Positions 32,746 through 40,729 of a stretch of 64,000 bases of DNA are shown piece by piece. A program made the translations under genes and the position numbers. The notes under the pieces are model-generated. The model did no database searches. It saw only the letters and a list, made by a program, of their open reading frames with translations, and had not been told where the DNA came from. Position 1 is the first letter of the stretch. Each line of letters starts with the position of its first letter. Source of the stretch: RUG13409 sp045546135. GTDB lineage: Bacteria; Bacillota; Clostridia; Peptostreptococcales; Anaerovoracaceae. The stretch is from positions 1 to 64,000 of the forward strand of contig JAZQCD010000030.1 of the NCBI GenBank assembly GCA_045546135.1, written 5' to 3'.

Positions 32746-34188
32746 ATGAGTATTTCAAAAGACAACGCAATGGCATTCATAGACGGAATGTCAGACAAGA
32801 TAATAGATGTATCTCACAAGATATGGGGCTACGCAGAACTCTCTTTAAAGGAATTCAAGAGTGCAGATCTCTATGTGAAAATTTGCAAGGAAGCAGGTTT
32901 TGAAGTAAAAAAAGGGATCTGCGGCATAGAAACTGCCTTTTCTGCAAGCTTTGGAAGCGGCAGACCCATTATAGGCATACTGGGAGAGTACGATGCTCTT
33001 TCAGGACTTTCACAAAAAGCATATTCTTCTGAAAAAGAAACTCTGGTTCCAGGAGGCAGCGGCCATGGATGCGGACACAATATGCTGGGCGCAGGTGCCT
33101 TTGGCGCAGCTTGTGCGGTCAAAGACTTCCTTGAAAAAAGCGGAACTTCCGGCACTGTTATATTCTTTGGCTGCCCCGGCGAAGAAGGCGGAGCTGCAAA
33201 GGCTTTCATGGCAAGGGAAGGCATATGGAAAAGTCTTGACTGCGCTCTTACATGGCATCCGGGCGATACTAACGAGATCACAACAGGTACATGTAATTCA
33301 TGTATACAGGTCCTTTACAAATTCAAAGGAGTTGCCGCGCACGCAGCAGGAAATCCCGAAATGGGAAGGTCTGCTCTTGATGCAGTAGAGCTCATGAATG
33401 TAGGAGTTCAGTTTTTAAGGGAGCATATGGCATCTGACTGCCGCATACACTATGCAATAGTAGACGGAGGAGGCATATCACCTAATGTGGTACAGCCGGA
33501 AGCCTCTGTCCTCTATATGGTAAGGAGCGTCGATGTAAACGACTCTATTGCTCTGCAGGCAAGGGTAGACAAGATAGCAGAAGGCGCCGCTCTTATGACT
33601 GAGACAACATTTGTAAGACAATTCATTGACGGGACCGCAAATACTGTTCCAAACAGCGCCCTTGAGAAGCTTATGCATGATAATCTTTCTTATGTGCCGC
33701 TCCCTGCCTTCACAGAAAAAGAGCTGGAATTTGCAGCAAAAATATCAAAGACCTATGAAAAGCCTAAAAAACTTCCGGGCATGGGTGCAAGCAAGGATCC
33801 CAGAATTGCGGGTGAAGTAAAGGAACTGATGAAAACAGCTCATGAAGGACTTTATGACTTCGTAATGCCCTTCTACACAGGAGATGATTTTCATCCCGGC
33901 TCTACTGATGTAGGTGACGTCAGCTGGCAGACACCTGCAGTTCAGTGCAATACGGTCTGTTTTGCAGCTGATGCACCCGGTCATTCATGGCAAAATGTTT
34001 CCTGTGGAGCAAGCCCCATAGGAGATAAAGGAACTGTCCAGGCTGCAAAAGTCATAGCCTGCACGGCAATAGATCTTTTCGAAGAACCGGAGCTTTTAAA
34101 GGATATAAGGGATGAATTTGAAAAGAGGATGGAAGGCAAAAAATATACTTGTCCCATTCCCGAAGATGCAGTGCCTATAGCAATATAA
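32746..34188 (+). CDS. M20D amidohydrolase, AbgB-like
   Basis: 480 residues. Metal-binding positions of the M20 family: GEYDALSG, GHGCGHNMLG, GCPGEEGG and the C-terminal APGHSW. The AbgB subtype splits p-aminobenzoyl-glutamate or other N-acyl amino acids in the cytoplasm. The adjacent amino-acid transporter could bring in the substrate or product. No Shine-Dalgarno is visible; TATAAA at 32730-32735 would start a nearly leaderless message at this ATG. Followed by a terminator. Confidence 0.9.
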   Translation: MSISKDNAMAFIDGMSDKIIDVSHKIWGYAELSLKEFKSADLYVKICKEAGFEVKKGICGIETAFSASFGSGRPIIGILGEYDALSGLSQKAYSSEKETLVPGGSGHGCGHNMLGAGAFGAACAVKDFLEKSGTSGTVIFFGCPGEEGGAAKAFMAREGIWKSLDCALTWHPGDTNEITTGTCNSCIQVLYKFKGVAAHAAGNPEMGRSALDAVELMNVGVQFLREHMASDCRIHYAIVDGGGISPNVVQPEASVLYMVRSVDVNDSIALQARVDKIAEGAALMTETTFVRQFIDGTANTVPNSALEKLMHDNLSYVPLPAFTEKELEFAAKISKTYEKPKKLPGMGASKDPRIAGEVKELMKTAHEGLYDFVMPFYTGDDFHPGSTDVGDVSWQTPAVQCNTVCFAADAPGHSWQNVSCGASPIGDKGTVQAAKVIACTAIDLFEEPELLKDIRDEFEKRMEGKKYTCPIPEDAVPIAI

Positions 34189-34206
34189 ATATTGGACATT
34201 TACACA

Positions 34207-34230
34207 AAAGCCCCAAGCCTGGGGTTTTTT
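34207..34230 (+). terminator. Terminator after amidohydrolase gene
   Basis: AAAGCCCCA-AGCC-TGGGGTTTTTT: short GC stem extended by A-T pairs, T run at the end. Confidence 0.85.
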
Positions 34231-34277
34231 GTATTGAGTAAACAAAAATATATCTTTCATTTTTGAATACATGGTGA

Positions 34278-34283
34278 TATAAT
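34278..34283 (+). promoter_or_regulatory. Extended -10 promoter of the MATE gene
   Basis: TGATATAAT (TGn plus perfect TATAAT), 43 bases before the TTG start; no good -35. Confidence 0.55.
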
Positions 34284-34325
34284 CCGTGGATAACATAAAG
34301 AAGAAAAGACAAGAAAAGAGAAGTT

Positions 34326-35735
34326 TTGGCAGGAAGATCTAAAAACGTTGACATGCTCAACGGAAATCTATATAGGAGCATAATGGTCTATGCTCTTCCC
34401 CTTATGGCATCGGGATTTTTGCAGCTGCTATTCAATGCAGCTGATCTTGTCGTTGTCGGAAAATTCTGCGGCAGTGATTTCCTCGGAGCTGTAGGAGCCT
34501 GCGGACCTCTTAATACTTTAGTCATAAACTTCTTTATGGGTTTCTCTGTAGGCGTCAGTGTCGTAGTTTCGACAGGTCTTGGTGAAGATAACTGGAAAAA
34601 AGTAAACAGGGCAGTACATACCTGCCTTCCTTTAGGCGCTGTATGCGGACTTGGTGTTGCAGTAGTTGGATTTTTCCTTGCAAGGCCCATGCTTGCAGCT
34701 ATGGGAACGCCGGAGGAGATAATAGACTATTCCGTGACCTATCTTAGAATAACTTTCATAGGAGTCCCGGGAAACCTCATATACAACTATTCTTCAGCCA
34801 TACTCAAAGCAAACGGAGATACGAGGAGACCTCTTGTGTATTTGACTATTTCAGGAGTCCTCAATGTCATACTCAATGTCATCTTCGTTGTAGTATTCGA
34901 TCTTAATATTGCAGGCGTAGCTCTTGCAACAGCTCTTACTACAGTCCTTTCCGGCATCCTTACCGTAAGGCAGCTCACAAAGCTTACTAATTGCTGCAGA
35001 CTGCAGTTCAAATATGTAAAGTTCTACAAGGAAGACTGCCTTAGGATCATAAAGATAGGACTTCCTGCAGGACTTCAGCAGTCAATGTTCTCTGTATCTA
35101 ATATCATAATACAGAGTTCTATAAATAGCTTTGGCACTGCTGTCATGTCAGGATCGTCTGCAGCGCAGAGCATCAACGGTTTCCAATATGTTCTCCTTGC
35201 AGGAGTATCTCAGGCGACTGTCAATTTCGTAGGACAAAACTACGGAGCGCAGCAGTATGACAGAGTCAAACAGGTAAGGAAGATATCCATACTCTATTCG
35301 AGCTCCTTTGGCCTTGTTTCTGCTGCAGTTATAATGCTTCTTAGAAGGCCGCTTCTCGGTATTTATATAACGGATTCCGAAGCAGCAATTGCAGCAGGAG
35401 AGATAAAACTCCTCTTTGTCTGCACTTTTGCATTTTTGAACGGTCTTTATGACGTAACTGCGTCGTGCCTAAGAGGCGTTGGCTCATCAACTCCGCCAGC
35501 CATAATATCAATAGTAGGTATTTGCGGAGTAAGGCTTCTCATCATATATACCATCTTCCGGGTGCCTGAATTCCACAATCTCTATACACTGTATGCTGCA
35601 TATCCTATCTCCTGGCTTGTGACCTTGCTAGCAGGAACAGTAGTCTACGATACTATATGGAGAAGGCGTATAGCTTATCACGACGAGCATATGGAAGCTT
35701 TCAGAAAGGATACATTCAAAAGAAGCCTAGAATAG
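34326..35735 (+). CDS. MATE-family efflux transporter
   Basis: 469 residues with twelve hydrophobic segments in two homologous halves. LYRSIMVYALPLMASGFLQL and GLPAGLQQSMFSVSN begin the halves, the usual MATE pattern; GVSVVVSTGLGEDN also fits. TTG 34326 is used as start; ATG 34354 is a possible later one in another frame and is not used. It exports cationic or other small molecules by Na+ or H+ exchange. Own promoter and terminator, so independently expressed. Substrate unknown. Confidence 0.92.
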   Translation: MAGRSKNVDMLNGNLYRSIMVYALPLMASGFLQLLFNAADLVVVGKFCGSDFLGAVGACGPLNTLVINFFMGFSVGVSVVVSTGLGEDNWKKVNRAVHTCLPLGAVCGLGVAVVGFFLARPMLAAMGTPEEIIDYSVTYLRITFIGVPGNLIYNYSSAILKANGDTRRPLVYLTISGVLNVILNVIFVVVFDLNIAGVALATALTTVLSGILTVRQLTKLTNCCRLQFKYVKFYKEDCLRIIKIGLPAGLQQSMFSVSNIIIQSSINSFGTAVMSGSSAAQSINGFQYVLLAGVSQATVNFVGQNYGAQQYDRVKQVRKISILYSSSFGLVSAAVIMLLRRPLLGIYITDSEAAIAAGEIKLLFVCTFAFLNGLYDVTASCLRGVGSSTPPAIISIVGICGVRLLIIYTIFRVPEFHNLYTLYAAYPISWLVTLLAGTVVYDTIWRRRIAYHDEHMEAFRKDTFKRSLE

Positions 35736-35742
35736 TCATTTG

Positions 35743-35772
35743 AGCAGATACATTTACTGGTATCTGCTTTTG
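35743..35772 (+). terminator. Terminator after MATE gene
   Basis: AGCAGATAC (35743-35751) with GTATCTGCT (35760-35768), then TTTT. Confidence 0.85.
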
Positions 35773-35831
35773 TATTGCTGAAAGTGAAGAAAAGGTTTAA
35801 GATACTTTTTGTGGAATTCATGGAGGATGCC

Positions 35832-36124
35832 TTGATAAAAAAGGAGTCATCATCACTACAGTAATGTCACTTGCACTCATATACCTTGCAAATCACATAT
35901 CCTGGACTTGGGAGATATTCGATGCTTTTAATGAATACGATATGGGATGGACCTTTGGCGAGATTTTCGGACAGCTCCACTATATCCTTGGTGAACTTGA
36001 TGCTACAGGAGCCTTCTTTGGCGATATGGCCATAGGTGCACTGCTTTCAGTTGTTGCAAGCGTGGCGAGGATCATAGCTGCCTTCAGAGAGAGCTCCGGG
36101 ACTTTCTCAATGGAGAAAAAATAA
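35832..36124 (+). CDS. Small membrane protein behind a slippery A-AAA-AAG or coupled leader peptide
   Basis: The uninterrupted frame runs from ATG 35864 (86 residues: MSLALIYLANHISWTWEIF, then a C-terminal hydrophobic helix). That ATG is 17 bases from the AAGGAG at 35841 and lacks a natural N-terminus. A better start is TTG 35832 behind TGGAGG (35821-35826). It reads Met-Ile-Lys-Lys, then A-AAA-AAG; a -1 slip there continues as GVIITTV into the main frame, giving 97 residues with a proper hydrophobic start. Without the slip it makes a 10-residue peptide whose TAA overlaps the ATG at 35864. No family recognised. Confidence 0.5.
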
Positions 36125-36144
36125 CGGAAAAGCAAGAAAAATAC

Positions 36145-36186
36145 AAAAGATCGGTGAAGGTATTATGTACTTTTGCCGATTTTTCT
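36145..36186 (+). terminator. Loose terminator after the small membrane protein
   Basis: AAAAGATCGG pairs with CCGATTTTT (one G-T) across a 21-base loop with internal pairing (GAAG/CTTT), ending in a T run. Confidence 0.55.
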
Positions 36187-36215
36187 TTACCAAACTATTT
36201 GATAGGATATATACT
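36187..36215 (+). promoter_or_regulatory. Promoter of the second envelope cassette
   Basis: TTTACC (36187-36192), 17 bp, TATACT (36210-36215), 33 bases before ATG 36248. Confidence 0.5.
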
Positions 36216-36247
36216 GTAGCGAATGCATTTTTGCAGGAAAGGACAGT

Positions 36248-37243
36248 ATGGGAAAACCAAAAAAAGAAAAAAGCAAGGCAGTAAAGATAATAGGAGGCTT
36301 TTTTAAGTACTTCTTCACTCTTGTTGCTGCTGCGCTCATATTCGTAGTAGGGGCCATATATATCTTTGAAAAAGGACCCTCCGAAGAGATCAGGGATATA
36401 TTCGTCGTCACGGTCCAGCAAAGTTCTGCTGCAAAACCTTTAGCAAAGCTCTTCCTCTCAGCTGAGACTGTAGATAAGATCATGGAAGAAAATACTGCAA
36501 AAGACGAAGACCTCATAACGGACGGAGACCTTGTAGAGATTGACGATACTCTCGACATGGATGCCATAACGGTAGAGGACGTACACGGTTCTACATTCAA
36601 CGGCAAGATGATGATAGTCAACGATCCTTCCAGGGTCTATGTTTACGATATCCCTGATTATACGGCAGACTGGGGCATGATAGTCAGCGACATGGTAAAG
36701 GCCGACGATGCCATAGCAGGTATCAACGGCGGAGGATTCCTTGATATCAACGGACTTGGAGGAGGATCCGTTCCTCTTGGCATAGTCATTTCAAAAGGTG
36801 AGTGGAAGAACGGCAACCAGTATGACTCCTTCCAAGTCATTGGTTTTGACAAGGACAATAAACTTGTAGTCGGATACATGACAGGAACTGAAGCCATAGA
36901 AAGAGGCATAAGGGACGCAGTAGAATGGGGCCCTGCCCTCATAGTCAACGGAGAACCTGTAAACGTGGGCAACGGAGGAGGCCTCAATCCACGTACGGCC
37001 ATCGGACAAAGAGCAGACGGAGCAGTACTTCTTCTTGTCATAGACGGACGCCAGCCAAGCAGCATAGGAGCAAGCTATTATGACCTCATAGGCGTAATGC
37101 AGCAATACGGAGCTGTCAATGCTGCAAACCTTGACGGCGGAAACAGCAGTTCCCTTGTTTATGAAGGAAAGGTCATTAGTAACACCGCATCCTTGAACGG
37201 AGAAAGAGAACTTCCCACGGCATTTCTTGTCAAGAAAAGATAA
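36248..37243 (+). CDS. Membrane-anchored phosphodiester glycosidase (NAGPA family), copy 2
   Basis: 331 residues. Basic start, one transmembrane helix (about 16-38), then the same signatures as the copy at 11995: AGINGGGF, NPRTAIGQ, LLLVIDGR and AANLDGGNSS. It lacks the two cysteines of copy 1 in the GG-x(n) loop. Acts outside the cell on an envelope phosphodiester. One-base overlap (TAATG) with the L,D-transpeptidase gene links it to peptidoglycan work. Confidence 0.85.
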   Translation: MGKPKKEKSKAVKIIGGFFKYFFTLVAAALIFVVGAIYIFEKGPSEEIRDIFVVTVQQSSAAKPLAKLFLSAETVDKIMEENTAKDEDLITDGDLVEIDDTLDMDAITVEDVHGSTFNGKMMIVNDPSRVYVYDIPDYTADWGMIVSDMVKADDAIAGINGGGFLDINGLGGGSVPLGIVISKGEWKNGNQYDSFQVIGFDKDNKLVVGYMTGTEAIERGIRDAVEWGPALIVNGEPVNVGNGGGLNPRTAIGQRADGAVLLLVIDGRQPSSIGASYYDLIGVMQQYGAVNAANLDGGNSSSLVYEGKVISNTASLNGERELPTAFLVKKR

Positions 37244-39066
37244 TGGATAACAAAAACGATACAAATATATACAAAGAAGTGAGCGATCTAAATAAAGAAG
37301 GGGATCAGCAGGAACTCGTGGAGGATGCAACTACATTCTCATGGCTTGATGAATACGAAATAAAGGAAACAGCAGATCCGGTTTCTTTTGATGTACAGAA
37401 AGTTTCAGAAGATCCTTTTGCAGATATCAAAGCGCAAAAGGAAGGACAGGAATCCGAAAGCAGCAGAGAAAAAGATCTTCCGACGGAAGCTGAAAATATA
37501 TCTTCTCAAAACAGTGCTCCAAAAAAGAAAAAAAGAAAAGCAGGCAGGATCATCTATCTTGTATTCGTGCTCCTTTTGGCAGCTGCCATAGGAGGCGGAC
37601 TCTTTTGGGTATGGAGAGCCTGCGATGAATATCAAAAGGCTTCTGCCATGACCATTGTTGGAAAAGCAGGAGAAGAGCTTTCCAAAGAGACAGGCCTTGA
37701 ACTTGAATCAAGCTACATCCCGACCATCAATGAAGACGGTACATATGACTACGTTTTGAAGGCTGACGGAAAAGCTGTAGCAAAGGTGACTCTTGAAAAG
37801 ATAAAGTCCGGCATCATGGGTCTTGCTCTTTTCGAGAAAAAGGATATATCTAGCCTTGTTCATTACCAGGTAATAATGCCTGATGATTGCACTCTTGATG
37901 TGGAGAATCAATCCATTGACTATATGGCATCGGCTGAGGATTATGTCATCCCTGCCATGGAGGATATAAAGAATGCGGGTTTTGGTGTAAGGACATACAA
38001 AAAGGTAGATGTAAGCTGGGTTTATGACGAATCTCAGCTCCTAGTATCAAGGGACGGAGAGCAGCTTCCTCTTATACCTCTTGGAGACGATACCTTCCTT
38101 GCTGTAGATCTTTACAAGGGTATGCAGAGGCAGACCATAAGAGAAAAGGCAGCAGAACTTTCAAACAGGTATGCTCTTTTCATGAGCAACGACCTTTCAT
38201 ACTGGCAGCTCGATCCATATATAGTTTCGGGTTCACCTCTTAGAAATCTTCTTGCCGGCATGGATATGACATGGTTTGGGTATCATGACTATACCAGGGT
38301 AAGAGATCTTGTCATGTCAGAACCTATAGAAGTAGGCGACAGGTACGCCATGGTCAACCTATCCTTCAATTACGATGTTATCCGCTGGGACGGAACGGAT
38401 AGGTCCCCCATAAGTCTTTGTCTCATAATGTACCTATGCGATGACGGAGTATGGAGACTTGCCGATCTTGAAAACAACATACAAATAGAGCAGGAGATGA
38501 CTCCTCAGCTTGCGTGGATAGATCCATATTCATATCCGGGCGGCATGTATCCTTATCAGATCATGGTCAACAGATCTCTTAACTGCGTAACTGTATATAC
38601 TCTCGATGACAATTATCAATATACTGTTCCTGTCAAGGCCATGGTGTGCTCCACAGGAAGAGAAGGTCATGAGACACCTGTTGATACCTATTCCATGGAG
38701 TGGAGAGCAGACTGGTGCTATATGGTGGACGGCAGCTGGGGACAGTATGCTATTAATCTTCGTTATGACGGATATATGTTCCATACCATTTGCTACTATT
38801 CGAACAGTCCCGATAATGTCATGAGAGATGAATATAACCTCCTTGGAGATTATGCATCACTTGGCTGCATCAGGCTTCAGGTAGCTGACTGTAAGTGGCT
38901 TTACGACAACTGCGTTGATGGGACTCCTGTCATAGTTTATGAGGATCCTTCATCACCGGGACCTCTCGGAAAGCCTGAAAAGGAAGTAGAATACATTTCA
39001 GAAGAAATGGACTGCGGCTGGGATCCGACTGACCCAAGGCCACAGAATCCGTGGAGAACAAGATAG
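37243..39066 (+). CDS. Membrane-anchored L,D-transpeptidase (YkuD)
   Basis: 607 residues. About 95 residues of acidic cytoplasmic tail, a transmembrane helix near 106-126, extracellular alpha/beta modules related to the protein at 13080, and a C-terminal YkuD domain (about 445-590) with FHTICYY and SLGCIRL (catalytic Cys542). The enzyme forms 3-3 cross-links or anchors molecules to peptidoglycan stem peptides. Coupled to the phosphodiester glycosidase. The long acidic cytoplasmic tail is unusual. The related cassette at 11995-14267 has the same first gene but no YkuD domain in the second. Confidence 0.9.
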   Translation: MDNKNDTNIYKEVSDLNKEGDQQELVEDATTFSWLDEYEIKETADPVSFDVQKVSEDPFADIKAQKEGQESESSREKDLPTEAENISSQNSAPKKKKRKAGRIIYLVFVLLLAAAIGGGLFWVWRACDEYQKASAMTIVGKAGEELSKETGLELESSYIPTINEDGTYDYVLKADGKAVAKVTLEKIKSGIMGLALFEKKDISSLVHYQVIMPDDCTLDVENQSIDYMASAEDYVIPAMEDIKNAGFGVRTYKKVDVSWVYDESQLLVSRDGEQLPLIPLGDDTFLAVDLYKGMQRQTIREKAAELSNRYALFMSNDLSYWQLDPYIVSGSPLRNLLAGMDMTWFGYHDYTRVRDLVMSEPIEVGDRYAMVNLSFNYDVIRWDGTDRSPISLCLIMYLCDDGVWRLADLENNIQIEQEMTPQLAWIDPYSYPGGMYPYQIMVNRSLNCVTVYTLDDNYQYTVPVKAMVCSTGREGHETPVDTYSMEWRADWCYMVDGSWGQYAINLRYDGYMFHTICYYSNSPDNVMRDEYNLLGDYASLGCIRLQVADCKWLYDNCVDGTPVIVYEDPSSPGPLGKPEKEVEYISEEMDCGWDPTDPRPQNPWRTR

Positions 39067-39069
39067 CAG

Positions 39070-39093
39070 ATACCGGCATGAAAGTGCCGGTAT
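39070..39093 (+). terminator. Hairpin after L,D-transpeptidase gene
   Basis: ATACCGGCA (39070-39078) with TGCCGGTAT (39085-39093). The following ATTT is short, so termination may be partial and ylmH, starting 4 bases later, may be reached by read-through. Confidence 0.65.
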
Positions 39094-39097
39094 ATTT

Positions 39098-39868
39098 ATG
39101 ATCATGACAGAAGATAAAGAAGAAAAGATAATACTTGCAAAAGCTCTTGATGAGCTTGAAAGGTGCAGAAGCGAAAACCGTATATGCTATACGGATTTTC
39201 TTGACATGCGCATGCAGGGACTCCTTACAAGCGAGATAAAGTACAGCGGAGTAAACTATTTCTTTGACGGAGGCTATGATACTGCAGAAAGAAGGATAGC
39301 AGTCTTTCTTCCCGACTGGGCAACAGAAGATAACTATCTAGAGGATAGACCCATCAAGATATTAAGGGTGCTGCATAAGCTCGGAGGAAGAGAACTTTCC
39401 CACAGAGATTACCTTGGCTCTATTTTAGGCCTTGGGCTTTCAAGATCGAAAATAGGGGATATACTTGTTTACAAAAACGGTGCAGATATCATCATAGACA
39501 GTGAGCTGGAGGAATTCCTCCTTGCAAACTATTTCAAAGCAGGAAGGACAGAACTATCCCTTTCAGCAGTGCCTATTGAAGAACTAAACCTGTCTGAGGT
39601 AAGGACAGAGATAATAAAGGATACCCTGGCATCCTTAAGGCTTGATGCTTTCCTTGCATCCGCTTTCAGAAGTTCAAGAGCAAGAGCCCAGGAAGCCATA
39701 AGGCAGGGCCTTGTATTCGTAAACCACGCAGAGTGCCTAAAGCCTGACAAAGAACTTGAAGAAGGAGACATAGTAGTTCTTAGAGGAAAGGGCAAGTGCG
39801 TCCTTGAAGAAATAGGCGGCACATCAAAAAAAGACAGGACCTTTATATCCATCAAAAAATATATCTAG
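39098..39868 (+). CDS. ylmH: YlmH-like RNA-binding protein (S4 domain)
   Basis: 256 residues (ATG 39104 is an alternative start; neither has a visible ribosome site because the preceding hairpin occupies that place). The N-terminal part is the YlmH domain (SGVNYFFDGGYDTAERRIAV, GRELSHRDYLGSILGLG). The C-terminal 70 residues form an S4 RNA-binding module (LRLDAFLASAFRSSRARAQE, then GLVFVNH). YlmH is a ribosome-associated quality-control and division-cluster factor in Firmicutes; here it stands away from the division genes. Confidence 0.85.
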   Translation: MIMTEDKEEKIILAKALDELERCRSENRICYTDFLDMRMQGLLTSEIKYSGVNYFFDGGYDTAERRIAVFLPDWATEDNYLEDRPIKILRVLHKLGGRELSHRDYLGSILGLGLSRSKIGDILVYKNGADIIIDSELEEFLLANYFKAGRTELSLSAVPIEELNLSEVRTEIIKDTLASLRLDAFLASAFRSSRARAQEAIRQGLVFVNHAECLKPDKELEEGDIVVLRGKGKCVLEEIGGTSKKDRTFISIKKYI

Positions 39869-39880
39869 CTGATCCGTCAG

Positions 39881-39910
39881 CACCTGCCAAATATGGCAGG
39901 TGTTTTTCTT
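39881..39910 (+). terminator. Terminator after ylmH
   Basis: Perfect 9-bp stem CACCTGCCA/TGGCAGGTG, loop AATA, then TTTTTCTT. Confidence 0.9.
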
Positions 39911-39965
39911 AATCGATTCTTAATCTTTTAACATCTATCCCCTTAATATAGCTGTGATATATAAT
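39906..39965 (+). promoter_or_regulatory. 11-bp-phased direct repeats and -10 of the two-component operon
   Basis: TTCTTAATC occurs at 39906-39914 and 39917-39925, starts 11 bp apart, the spacing used by OmpR/PhoB-type dimers. A good -10 TATAAT follows at 39960-39965 but the proper -35 place (39937-39942) is poor, as at activator-dependent promoters. The response regulator at 40031 is the likely binder. Confidence 0.55.
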
Positions 39966-40030
39966 GGGGACGAAAAGTGCAGAGGATGTGCTCTGCACTC
40001 GTGTCTGCAGCACAGCAATGGAGTGAAAAA

Positions 40031-40729
40031 ATGCCAAACATTCTTATTTGCGACGATGACAAAGATATAGTCAACGCTCTCAAGATCTATCTTTCAGATC
40101 CTGATTACCGGTTATTTGAGGCTTTCAACGGGAAAGAAGCTTTGGAAACTGTCGAAAAAGAGGACATACAGCTCATCCTTATGGACATCATGATGCCTGT
40201 CATGGACGGCATAACTGCCATGGCAAAAATAAGAGAAAAGAGCAATATACCCATCATACTTCTTACTGCAAAGAGCGAGGATACGGATAAGATCTTAGGA
40301 CTTAACGTGGGAGCAGATGACTATATCACAAAGCCCTTCAATCCTTTGGAGGTATCAGCAAGAGTCAAATCTCAGCTGAGAAGATATCTTAAGTTTGGAG
40401 GCGGAGCAGCCAAACCGGAATACTTTGTCAATGGGGGTATCGAACTTAATGACAAGACTAAGGAGGTCCTTCTAGACGGAGAACCCGTGTCTCTTACTCC
40501 AAAGGAGTTTGAGATACTTAAGCTTCTCATTTCAAATCCGGGAAGAGTATTTTCTCCAAAGGAGATCTACAGCCTCATATGGCAGGAAAAACCCTTTGGC
40601 ACTGACAATACTGTCGCAGTTCATATCAGGCATTTGAGGGAAAAGATAGAGATAGATCCGGCCGATCCAAGGTATATAAAAGTGGTATTCGGCCAAGGAT
40701 ACAAGATGGAAGAGGATAGAAAGAGATGA
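40031..40729 (+). CDS. OmpR/PhoB-type response regulator
   Basis: 232 residues from ATG 40031 (GGAG at 40020-40023). Receiver with acidic pocket DDD, phosphoacceptor Asp52 in LILMDIMMPVMDG, Thr in LLTAK and Lys in ITKPF; C-terminal winged helix with SLTPKEFEILKLL and TVAVHIRHLREKI. Controlled by the kinase at 40726, overlap ATGA. Targets unknown; the repeats upstream suggest autoregulation. Confidence 0.95.
   Translation: MPNILICDDDKDIVNALKIYLSDPDYRLFEAFNGKEALETVEKEDIQLILMDIMMPVMDGITAMAKIREKSNIPIILLTAKSEDTDKILGLNVGADDYITKPFNPLEVSARVKSQLRRYLKFGGGAAKPEYFVNGGIELNDKTKEVLLDGEPVSLTPKEFEILKLLISNPGRVFSPKEIYSLIWQEKPFGTDNTVAVHIRHLREKIEIDPADPRYIKVVFGQGYKMEEDRKR

Noticed and set aside
32525..32798. Overlapping short frames on both strands in the folded element
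   Set aside because: They come from its palindromic nature; no ribosome site and no sensible protein.
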